Assembly (NCBI GenBank): GCA_039798265.1
Contig: JBDKGH010000111.1
Span: forward strand, 1 to 17,540
Direction: 5' to 3'
Length of the DNA: 17,540 nucleotides
From: JBDKGH01 sp039798265
GTDB taxonomy: Bacteria > Bacteroidota > Bacteroidia > Flavobacteriales_D > Sanyastnellaceae
Shown in pieces: positions 1 to 7,136 of this stretch; position 1 is the first letter of the stretch, and the number at the start of each line of letters is the position of its first letter. The notes under the pieces are model-generated. The model did no database searches and was not told the DNA's origin. It saw only the letters and a list, made by a program, of their open reading frames with translations. The position numbers were made by a program, and so were the translations under genes.

Positions 1-1682
1 CTTACCAATTCGAAACAGTTATCGAACAAAGCTTGTGCTTTGTCATCATATTGACGAAGTAATTCAACAGATTCAAAAGGATCACCACCAGTAGCACGTG
101 CCCAAACCACACCCATAGTGATGTTGTTGTAGTCACCAGGTAAAAGTTGGAAAGGACCAGCAGCTTGGATGAAACGACGGTCACCTTCGATGTTACCAGC
201 AGTTTGTTCTGTCCATTCTGGAACAGCAACACCGCCAGTACCCCAATGGTCAGGGTCAGTATCACCAGGGAACATGTAGTTAGCTGGTACGCCAGTCAAT
301 ACGCCAGGACCGCTAACACCATTTCCACCATACAACATGGTTTGACCGTTTTTCCAAATACCATTCATGTAGTTATAGTAGTGGATAGCGATACTTGGGT
401 CACCATTGATAGGGTTACCACCAATGTTGTAGTATACGAAACGACGCATACCGAAACGCTCGTTATCAGCAACACCGTCACCATATCCGATACCTAAACC
501 ACGGTAAGGAATACCACCGCTGTCTTGTGCAGCAAGAATGTCAGTTGTTAATGGGTTATCTACACCATCAGCATCTTGGTAAGGACCTTCAAAGAAGTCA
601 ACACCAACAGCAGGAGGATTTTCACCATATCCTAAAGAGGAAGCTGTTGGCTCATCGAATGCATCACCATTGTAGCAATATCCAAGACCACGTTTAACGT
701 CGCAACCTACATAGTCATCTACCGAAGTTCCTAAGTCAGAGTCAACCCATGAACCGAAGTAAGTGTCATTCAAGGTTTGTGAACCTTGGTTGATCAATAC
801 ATAGTTGTAGAAAGTCATGTTGTTTACTTCATCGTTAGAGGTAAACGCGAATGCTTGTGCACGGATTTCCATACCGATCGGTTGACCTTGTGACTCCGTG
901 TGAGCGTTACCCTTATCGTTGAAGATCCAATAGAAAGTTTGGTCACCAAAAAGAGGAACGATGTCTTCACGACGACGCTGAGTACAGTCGATTTCACGAA
1001 GGAAGTCGTAGTAAGGATAGTCACCGTTTTCAGGGTTGTAAGTCAAGCTACCATCGTAATCATAGAATGGAGCGAGGTACAAATCTTGACCGATATTGGT
1101 ATTACCAATAGCTGGGTAATCGTAGAAATAACTTGGAGTAACGTAGTTATCGGCGCAATCGCTACCACCATTGGTGATACAATCGAAATAAGCACGATGA
1201 CGTTCAGCATCCAAGCGTTCTGATACGAAGAAGCGGTCGTACTGTGTACAAACGGCATCTGTTACAGAGGCAGTACCATCGTTGGTCAATGGACCTGGCC
1301 AGTAGTCGTTACCATCTGCACGGAATTGTACCGCTGCAAGTTTCAACTGTTGGTCAGGAGAGATACCACCCATCCAAAGAGCGCCGGCGTAGATTGAGCT
1401 AACGCCACCATCCTTTGGAACTTCGTAGGCCGCACGGCTTACCGCACGGTCTTGCCACATCGAACCACCGGTTTCGATGATGGCACGCACGTTATTCCAT
1501 TCCAAATCGCGCAAACCTGTTGCTGGTGCACAAGCTGCCACACGTGGAGCAGAACTGTCTGTTGTGTTAGTGGTCATTCCTGGATTGTTGCCATTACCCG
1601 ATGTAGGGTAACGATAAGCAAACACAGATTGAACTGCCAATAACGCGAGTGCTAAGAGACTGATTTTTCTAACTGTATTCAT
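1..1682 (-). CDS. Secreted T9SS-associated family protein, C-terminus beyond left edge
   Basis: This is a partial gene: 560 codons plus two bases are open without a stop from the ATG at 1682-1680 to the window edge. The first ~22 residues form a signal peptide (basic start, Leu/Ala-rich core, ending VFA). The N-terminal part (about residues 56-130) has the pattern 'W-N-N ... GG-x-MW-D ... YEVP ... YAGALWMGGI ... YWPGPL', which I recognise from large secreted Bacteroidota proteins that often carry a T9SS sorting domain; that domain would lie outside the window. The middle is rich in Gly, Asn, Asp and Tyr, as in extracellular beta proteins. It lies 50 bp downstream of the TonB-dependent receptor on the same strand, so co-transcription is likely. 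Codons are strongly biased to GGT, CGT, GAC, AAC, TTC and TAC, suggesting high expression. The molecular function is unknown; a surface partner of the receptor is my inference. Confidence 0.85.
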   Translation of the reverse strand, partial: MNTVRKISLLALALLAVQSVFAYRYPTSGNGNNPGMTTNTTDSSAPRVAACAPATGLRDLEWNNVRAIIETGGSMWQDRAVSRAAYEVPKDGGVSSIYAGALWMGGISPDQQLKLAAVQFRADGNDYWPGPLTNDGTASVTDAVCTQYDRFFVSERLDAERHRAYFDCITNGGSDCADNYVTPSYFYDYPAIGNTNIGQDLYLAPFYDYDGSLTYNPENGDYPYYDFLREIDCTQRRREDIVPLFGDQTFYWIFNDKGNAHTESQGQPIGMEIRAQAFAFTSNDEVNNMTFYNYVLINQGSQTLNDTYFGSWVDSDLGTSVDDYVGCDVKRGLGYCYNGDAFDEPTASSLGYGENPPAVGVDFFEGPYQDADGVDNPLTTDILAAQDSGGIPYRGLGIGYGDGVADNERFGMRRFVYYNIGGNPINGDPSIAIHYYNYMNGIWKNGQTMLYGGNGVSGPGVLTGVPANYMFPGDTDPDHWGTGGVAVPEWTEQTAGNIEGDRRFIQAAGPFQLLPGDYNNITMGVVWARATGGDPFESVELLRQYDDKAQALFDNCFELV

Positions 1683-1732
1683 ACTGTTTTGATGAATCTA
1701 ATTCTTCTTTGTTTTTCCTTTTGTTTCCTGCT

Positions 1733-4700
1733 TTAGAAATCGAAGCGAACACCCAAACGAAGTTGGCGTGGTGCACCTAGGTTTCTTGGATCGTTCACGT
1801 ACATGCTATAATAATTGCGGAACGCAGAAGGATCGTTTTGTTGATTGATGAACGGCTGGTAACGAGCAGCGGCCAAGTATCCATCGTCATCAGGGTTACC
1901 AGTGAAGCGGTGTACACCAACGATGTTACGTGTGTTGAACAAGTTGGTCACCCACAAGTAAACGTTGAGGTTGGCTGTCTTCTTCTTGTCCTCGGTCTTA
2001 CCGAAAGTAAGAGCGATATTACGGTCAAGGTTTAAGTCAACCGTGAAAGACCAAGGCAAACGAGCTCCATTGATAGAACCTTCAGTAGCTGGCGAAATTT
2101 CACCCGTAATTGGTGTCGCAAATACTTGAGGTGTGTAAGGAGTTCCTGAACCAAGGTTAGCAATGAAGTTAATACCTGTGTTTTTCAAAATGGCCTTATC
2201 ACCAATCATTGGACCGTTGTAGTCAGAACCTTCACCGAAACGGTAGTCAACTGTGCCTACAATGCGGTGACGTTGGTCGTAGTTGAAGGCATTCACTGAA
2301 CGCAAGTTGGGTAAACCAGCGTTGATCAAAGCCAACTGTGATTGAGTGGTAGATCCTGTACCATCAGCAAACTGAAGGGTATAAGATGCTTTTAACCACA
2401 AGTTACCTGTACGACGCAAGTCATAAGTCAAAGTCAAACCTTTTACAGTACCGAAGTCAAGGTTACCGAATGCACGGTAAGTACTTGGATAGGCACCAGC
2501 AAAGCTGCGAACCTGAATCATGTCGCGCAATTCACGGTAGAAAGCTTCTACTTTCAAAGAAGATGTGCGTGACAATACTTGTTGGAAACCAAGAGCGTAG
2601 TCAACAGTCTTCTCTGGACGAAGATCTGGGTTGTCGATCAACAAGTTTCTGTTTTCCATGTACAGATAATCTGCAGGATTGAAACGGTTAGAACCTGTTG
2701 GACGCTGAGTCAAGATATCATAGTGAGCGAAGAACAATGCTTCGTCAGAAATCGGGAATGAGAATGCTACACGAGGCATGAAGTTAACCGCTGGTGTGTA
2801 TTCGCGGAAAGCAGAGCTAGTCAATGGAGCATCAACACCGTTTTTCAAAAGTGGATTCACTTTACCACCAGAAGCGATAGAGGTGAATGGGTCAGTTACC
2901 TCTTGACCGCTAGCGTTATACCATGTGTTACCGTCGCGGTAACCAGTAATAGCACCAGGGTTACGGATATCATCTACGTAAACCACAAAATCATCACCGA
3001 TGTTAGATGGACGGTTAGCATTGAAGTCTCCGAAGTTCACTTCTGAGGCAGTCAAAGCTTCTCCAATTACGAATGGATCTTTTGGAACGAATTGGTTAGC
3101 ATCATAACGGTCGATACGTAAACCAACGTTGAAGATCAAGTCATCAAATGCAAACTTGTCCATCAAGTAACCAGAGATGTAAACGGGTTGGAATGAACCA
3201 ATATTACGTGAGTAATACGTGTTGTCACCCAGTTTATAGGTTCCTGAGAAGAAGTCTTCAATGGTAGGACGTGATCCTGTCAAACGTTTACCTTGAGCAG
3301 TGAAACCATAGTATTCAACCAAAGAATTACCTTGGTTCAAAAGGTCATCTGCACCGAACATATCGATAGACAAATCATCAGGATTCATGTTATCGATGTT
3401 GATGAACGCTTGGTCATAAGGATTAAGCCCCATAGATTCACGCAAACGGTAAGCGAACTCACGAATGTCGGATTCTGTTACGGCGTTGTCATAATTGATA
3501 ACGGTATAGTCGTTAGCAACACCAGGATTGTCAACGATAGATGGGTTTGGATTGTCGAAGTCGATCTCACTGTTGTGGAAGTTAGCATATTGACGAGCTA
3601 AGGTCCAGAGACTTACTGGAGAAACACTGTATCCAGCGTCGTTACGTTGTTCAAATTCGAAACCTACTTGAATCGCGTGATCGCCAATGTCAGCAGAACC
3701 AGTACCTGAAATACGGAACTGGCTATTGATGAATTGAGAGTAACGCGATGATCCTTCACCAGCGTCGTTAGCTTGAGAACCAATGTAGTTCCACAAACCA
3801 TAGGTCTGTGGTAAAGATTGACCATTAATCAAACCGTTACCCAATTGGATCGCGTTCAACGAAGAAGTTGGGCTCAAACCAATCAATGCACCTTCAGCAC
3901 CGTCAATCAAAGCATTTGAACCGTCTAATACGGCTAACGCAGCTTCATTTGGTGAGAAGAGATTGTAGTATTGATTCGTAACAGCAGAAAGGTCTGGGTT
4001 GTATTCAGAAGGTGTGAAGTTCACGTTTACGTTCTGCCAACCGTTTTGATCATAGGTCAATGGGTTGGTAGAGCTCACAGCATAACTGCGGTAACGTTGA
4101 ATATCAAAATAACCAACGTGACCATAACGGAAGAAAGAATCACCGTGTGTCTGATCTTCTGTTTTGCTTCTCGCTTGGCTATAGTCAGCCATGATCGAAT
4201 AGAATACGTTGCGCAAGTTGCTGCTTGCACTTTCGTCTTCTGAGTTTTTGAAACGTTGGCTGAATTTAGCGTAGGCTCTCCAATCGAAATTGTTGTTCAA
4301 CAGGTTGTTGTCCCAGTTCATCAACATATTATTATAGTTGAAGTCGTTACCACGGTTGAATGCTGCAGTACCGCCGAAAGTGAGCGTCACCGTTTCAGAA
4401 GTGTTCACATCGATCTTCGCTACCATGTTAGCTTGACGTGAGCGAACGTTCTGGCGTGTTTTAATTTTTTCGAAATCATCCGAGGTGAGGAAGTCGGCAT
4501 TATATAAAGCACCGTTGATAGATCCGTCATCTTGGATGTTCAAACGCAATGGATTGGTCAACAACGCATCCATGGTTTCTTGTTTCATTCTGTAAACGCC
4601 ACCGTAGTAAGCGTTTGGATCTACACGGTCAGTGTAGTTACCAGATAAGAAGAAACCTACCAAAGGACGGTCTTTAACGCCATCTTTTTTCTTGAAAAGA

Positions 4701-5503
4701 AGAGGACCAGATATAGAACCTTCCACGAGGTTGTAACCGTAACTGTCTAAACCAACAGCACCATCACCACTCTTAAAGCCCGAAGTAATCACCTCGAAAC
4801 CTCCAGTGTATTTCGACGATGCGCTACGCAAAGAGATATTGATTACACCACCTGTAGCATCCCCGATGTTAGCTGGAATACCACCGGTAATAACCGATAC
4901 TTCTTCGATAGCTGATTTAGGAAGGTTGCTACTACCGCGTACTTTGATACCGTCGATGTACACCCAAGTAGAGTTGGTACGAGCACCGCGGATAGAGATC
5001 CCTCCACCAGTACCGGCGCTGCTAACCCCTGCTACGGTTTGGGCAAGACCCAACGCATCACGACTTGGCATTTTCGCGATTTCTTCGCGAGTAACTGTAC
5101 CACCCGATGCACCACCGTCTTTGTCAATCAATGGAACTTTGTAGTCCACGATTTCAATGGTGGTCATTTCTACACCAGAAGTAAGTGCGGCATCTACGAA
5201 GCCGATTTTACCAGCTGAAATAGGAACACCGCTGATGGTTTGGGTTTGGTAACCCACAAATTGGAACTGGATGTCATAGGTTCCAGGCTCAATCGGCTTG
5301 ATGCTGTATTTACCATCAATGTCGGTTGCTCCGCCGGTAACCAGGTTACCATTCAAGAACACAATTACGTTAACAAACGAAAGTGGCTCTTTGGTCTCCT
5401 TGTCGGTTACCTTCCCTTGTAGGGTTCCTGAGGAAATCTGGGCAAAACCAGGAGTCCAGGATAATAAGATAAGTGCAACAATTAAGTAAATCGTTCTCTG
5501 CAT
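1733..5503 (-). CDS. TonB-dependent receptor with carboxypeptidase-regulatory-like N-terminal domain
   Basis: This is an outer-membrane beta-barrel importer driven by TonB-ExbBD. A signal peptide spans residues 1-21. A carboxypeptidase-regulatory-like beta-sandwich follows at about 27-110 (GTLQGKVTDKETKEPL; DIDGKYSI; VGYQTQ). A TonB-box-like stretch lies near 114-126 (EIVDYKVPLID). The plug domain is at about 135-228, with the typical IRGAR, VYIDGIKV, SAIEEVSVITGG and GDATGGVINI motifs. The remainder is the barrel, ending in the usual aromatic pattern (LGVRFDF). At 1256 residues it is larger than classic siderophore receptors, implying long extracellular loops. The substrate cannot be told from sequence. 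There is no SusD-like gene beside it on the visible side; the next gene is a large secreted protein 50 bp downstream, forming a likely operon. Codon use is highly biased, as in abundant outer-membrane proteins. The ATG start is supported by the signal peptide that begins there. Confidence 0.97.
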   Translation of the reverse strand: MQRTIYLIVALILLSWTPGFAQISSGTLQGKVTDKETKEPLSFVNVIVFLNGNLVTGGATDIDGKYSIKPIEPGTYDIQFQFVGYQTQTISGVPISAGKIGFVDAALTSGVEMTTIEIVDYKVPLIDKDGGASGGTVTREEIAKMPSRDALGLAQTVAGVSSAGTGGGISIRGARTNSTWVYIDGIKVRGSSNLPKSAIEEVSVITGGIPANIGDATGGVINISLRSASSKYTGGFEVITSGFKSGDGAVGLDSYGYNLVEGSISGPLLFKKKDGVKDRPLVGFFLSGNYTDRVDPNAYYGGVYRMKQETMDALLTNPLRLNIQDDGSINGALYNADFLTSDDFEKIKTRQNVRSRQANMVAKIDVNTSETVTLTFGGTAAFNRGNDFNYNNMLMNWDNNLLNNNFDWRAYAKFSQRFKNSEDESASSNLRNVFYSIMADYSQARSKTEDQTHGDSFFRYGHVGYFDIQRYRSYAVSSTNPLTYDQNGWQNVNVNFTPSEYNPDLSAVTNQYYNLFSPNEAALAVLDGSNALIDGAEGALIGLSPTSSLNAIQLGNGLINGQSLPQTYGLWNYIGSQANDAGEGSSRYSQFINSQFRISGTGSADIGDHAIQVGFEFEQRNDAGYSVSPVSLWTLARQYANFHNSEIDFDNPNPSIVDNPGVANDYTVINYDNAVTESDIREFAYRLRESMGLNPYDQAFINIDNMNPDDLSIDMFGADDLLNQGNSLVEYYGFTAQGKRLTGSRPTIEDFFSGTYKLGDNTYYSRNIGSFQPVYISGYLMDKFAFDDLIFNVGLRIDRYDANQFVPKDPFVIGEALTASEVNFGDFNANRPSNIGDDFVVYVDDIRNPGAITGYRDGNTWYNASGQEVTDPFTSIASGGKVNPLLKNGVDAPLTSSAFREYTPAVNFMPRVAFSFPISDEALFFAHYDILTQRPTGSNRFNPADYLYMENRNLLIDNPDLRPEKTVDYALGFQQVLSRTSSLKVEAFYRELRDMIQVRSFAGAYPSTYRAFGNLDFGTVKGLTLTYDLRRTGNLWLKASYTLQFADGTGSTTQSQLALINAGLPNLRSVNAFNYDQRHRIVGTVDYRFGEGSDYNGPMIGDKAILKNTGINFIANLGSGTPYTPQVFATPITGEISPATEGSINGARLPWSFTVDLNLDRNIALTFGKTEDKKKTANLNVYLWVTNLFNTRNIVGVHRFTGNPDDDGYLAAARYQPFINQQNDPSAFRNYYSMYVNDPRNLGAPRQLRLGVRFDF

Positions 5504-5505
5504 AA

Positions 5506-5519
5506 CAGAACAGGTTAAG
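5506..5519. promoter_or_regulatory. Imperfect palindrome resembling the site upstream of fur
   Basis: The plus-strand sequence CAGAACAGGTTAAG matches 12 of 14 positions of the perfect palindrome (CTTAACAGGTTAAG, reverse-complement reading) found upstream of the fur-like gene at 17421-17434. It lies two bases upstream of the receptor start codon. A shared operator is possible but a chance match cannot be excluded. Confidence 0.2.
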
Positions 5520-5535
5520 GATGAATTCTAGGTTA

Positions 5536-5548
5536 GCTTCTTTGAAGC
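5536..5548 (-). repeat. Small hairpin in the receptor leader
   Basis: GCTTC-TTT-GAAGC is a perfect 5-bp inverted repeat with a 3-base loop, 33 bases upstream of the receptor ATG. Just beyond it on the minus strand, TTA and TAA could add three pairs with a bulge (GCGGCC). It would be part of the 5' untranslated RNA. No T-run follows, so it is not a terminator. Confidence 0.35.
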
Positions 5549-5668
5549 GGCCGCTAAAATAACAATTCACAGTCTTTTTAACGGCTCTTAACAACACCTT
5601 TTCCTAATTTTTATTCAAAACAAGGGGTAATGTATTGTTATTCAGTAGCTCTAAGTAGCCAACTTCAC

Positions 5669-5676
5669 CAAAGTTA
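5669..5676 (-). promoter_or_regulatory. Candidate -7 element for the receptor operon
   Basis: The minus strand reads TAACTTTG, a full match to the Bacteroidota TAnnTTTG element. No good -33 TTTG is seen at the usual distance. The leader would be about 160 nt. The element overlaps a perfect palindrome (GTTAC-TT-GTAAC, 5673-5684), a layout expected for an operator over a promoter. No better candidate was found closer to the gene; TATTTTAG nearer the start has one mismatch and no -33 partner. Confidence 0.3.
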
Positions 5677-5681
5677 CTTGT

Positions 5682-5786
5682 AACCCCAAGATTAAATCGC
5701 ATGTTATCCCCTCTTTTGAACCTATTCTTATACAGGTCAATGACTTGACTTTTATTTATAACTTTGGATAACAGGGGTTTGCGATT
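5682..5786. repeat. Bulged inverted repeat with inner hairpin, possible structured RNA or operator
   Basis: Arms at 5695-5709 (AATCGCATGTTATCC) pair over 15 bases with 5766-5773 (GGATAACA) and 5780-5786 (TGCGATT). The only interruption is a 6-base bulge, GGGGTT (5774-5779). That bulge is itself complementary to AACCCC at 5682-5687, just outside the first arm, so an alternative or pseudoknot pairing exists. Inside the loop, GTCAA (5736-5740) and TTGAC (5745-5749) form a small hairpin. The element lies between the terminator of the upstream operon and the receptor promoter. It does not match an RNA family I can name. Confidence 0.45.
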
Positions 5787-5797
5787 GTTAAAAAGAT

Positions 5798-5841
5798 AAA
5801 AAAAATCCCGAAAGAAATCCAATTCTGCGATTCCTTTCGGG
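5798..5841 (-). terminator. Rho-independent terminator of the DUF255 operon
   Basis: On the minus strand a 13-bp stem (CCCGAAAGGAATC with GATTTCTTTCGGG, one G-U pair) encloses a 9-nt loop and is followed at once by eight T residues. It lies 44 bases past the stop codon of the small basic protein gene. On the plus strand only a weak GTAGCTTTT follows, so it acts mainly on minus-strand transcripts. Confidence 0.9.
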
Positions 5842-5885
5842 GTAGCTTTTCAAGAAATGACATTTTTCAGGTCAAAAGACTGCCT

Positions 5886-6191
5886 TTAAACCCTGCGTCG
5901 ACGAAAAATACGTTTGTACCAAGGCACTTCTTTGCCCCAAGAATGTTTCTGCGATCGCTTTAAATTTTTCTTCATCCTCTTCTTCGTGGCCTTGTCTTGC
6001 AAATTGCTGTGATGCTCTGAGCGAGCTACATATTCTGCTTGCTTCTCGGCCTTCTGTGCTTTCTCACGTTCTACCGCATTTTCACGTGTTTGAACATCAT
6101 CTTTTTGCTTGGGTGGACGTTTTTGCGCTTGCGCTGAAGTGCCCGCCAGAAGCATGAAAGCAAAGGTGAGTAGGTAAATAATGGACTTCAT
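5886..6191 (-). CDS. Small, highly basic exported protein
   Basis: The product has 101 residues. A clear signal peptide covers about residues 1-22 (MKSIIYLLTFAFMLLAGTSA, then QA). The mature part of ~79 residues is very charged, with about 26 Lys/Arg against 10 Asp/Glu. It contains a probable helical stretch (REKAQKAEKQAEY), the pattern 'LQDKATKKRMKKNLKRS', and ends WYKRIFRRRRV. I recall similar short flavobacterial proteins of unknown function, with a conserved 'LQ-K-T-KRMK' core and an arginine-rich tail, but cannot name a family. It lies 12 bp after the YD-like protein gene on the same strand and is the last gene before a strong terminator, so it belongs to that operon. Binding to an anionic partner such as lipopolysaccharide or nucleic acid would suit the charge, but this is speculation. 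Confidence 0.85.
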   Translation of the reverse strand: MKSIIYLLTFAFMLLAGTSAQAQKRPPKQKDDVQTRENAVEREKAQKAEKQAEYVARSEHHSNLQDKATKKRMKKNLKRSQKHSWGKEVPWYKRIFRRRRV

Positions 6192-6203
6192 AATACCTGT
6201 TCT

Positions 6204-7136
6204 TTATGAATGAAATTCGTACGAGAATTTAGTGATAACGATTTCTTTCGATTGTAAATTGTGTCGAAGCAAGGCTTCTATCAGCATAGTTTCGGTATAT
6301 AGCACTTCTACTTCTTCTACTAGCTCGTTTCCCGTGCGGTATTCTACCTTCAAAAGATTACCCAAGTCATCGTAAAAAAACGTTTCTTTTTTCACCGAAC
6401 CACCCATGTTGTCCTTCGTTTCAATGTGTTCTACCCAACCTTTTGAATTGTAGGTGTAGTTGCGTGTTACGGTTTTCCCCGACATCACCAACTCTTCAGT
6501 TTCAGAGGTGACATATCCTAAATCACTTTTGGTAACCACTACGGAAGCGTAATGCAAACCGTAATTATTCATCTTGTTTTTGCGCAAAATATTGGCGCTC
6601 GGCAATTGATAGGCGTAGGTTTCTGAATTGATGCTGATGCGTTGGCCAGGGATCAATTTTTTCGCATCGGTACTGATGTTTTCGCTTTTACCATAATCCA
6701 ATCGCTCGATGCGGCCTTCTTTATCGTAAAAGTATTGGGTAGTGTAAAATCCTTTTTTACTGTTCTCACTGCGCAATTCAACTTCGCCTACATCATTTCT
6801 TTTATATTCAATTCGCAGACTGTCCACTAAGTTCATGATGCTCGTTACCTTGTCCATTTGCTGAAGCAAACCAACCGTGTTGAAGTGAAAAACAAACATG
6901 TCGGGACGCTGCTCAATAGGACGGTTGGGGCGTTTGATGGAGGTAACTCCTGTAATGGTTTTAATTTTATTCTGCCAAAGAAATTCTTGGTTGAAATACA
7001 TCTCTTCCTTAAACACATTGCCCAACCTGTTGTCGATGATTTGGGCATGTAGGGAATGCACCGCAAGTCCGATCAAGAATAGTGACAGGGCTGCAGAACG
7101 CTTGGCAAAAGAGATCATGAAGGAAGATGTGGTCAT
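6204..7136 (-). CDS. Secreted protein with YD-like beta-hairpin repeats, function unknown
   Basis: The product has 310 residues from the ATG at 7136-7134. That start overlaps the stop of the upstream DUF255 gene in an ATGA arrangement, which argues for translational coupling. A second ATG at 7118-7116 would remove six residues and keep the signal peptide (hydrophobic core SAALSLFLIGLAV, cleavage after HA near residue 31). An in-frame ATG at 7199 is less likely because it would put 21 unrelated residues before the signal. The mature part has several YD-like strands: EYKRNDVGEVELR (110-122), YFYDKEGRIERLDY (135-148), YTYNSKGWVEHIE (227-239) and FFYDDLGNLLKVEY (253-266). These resemble short RHS/YD repeats found in many Bacteroidota envelope proteins. 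There is no lipobox Cys and no T9SS sorting domain, so a periplasmic place is likely. The function is unknown. Confidence 0.85.
   Translation of the reverse strand: MTTSSFMISFAKRSAALSLFLIGLAVHSLHAQIIDNRLGNVFKEEMYFNQEFLWQNKIKTITGVTSIKRPNRPIEQRPDMFVFHFNTVGLLQQMDKVTSIMNLVDSLRIEYKRNDVGEVELRSENSKKGFYTTQYFYDKEGRIERLDYGKSENISTDAKKLIPGQRISINSETYAYQLPSANILRKNKMNNYGLHYASVVVTKSDLGYVTSETEELVMSGKTVTRNYTYNSKGWVEHIETKDNMGGSVKKETFFYDDLGNLLKVEYRTGNELVEEVEVLYTETMLIEALLRHNLQSKEIVITKFSYEFHS

Noticed and set aside
4806..5144. Long plus-strand frames opposite the receptor and the left-edge gene (also 147-497, 900-1223, 3293-3601)
   Set aside because: They mirror genes with strongly biased codons, which leaves the opposite frames free of stops; their translations show no domain or signal.
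5759..5766. Plus-strand TAACTTTG, a full -7 match
   Set aside because: No plus-strand gene lies downstream, no -33 element is at the right distance, and it sits in the loop of the inverted repeat.
5604..5822. A 72-codon minus-strand reading frame upstream of the receptor
   Set aside because: It crosses the terminator arm, the inverted repeat and the candidate promoter, has no signal or domain pattern, and its composition resembles AT-rich intergenic DNA.
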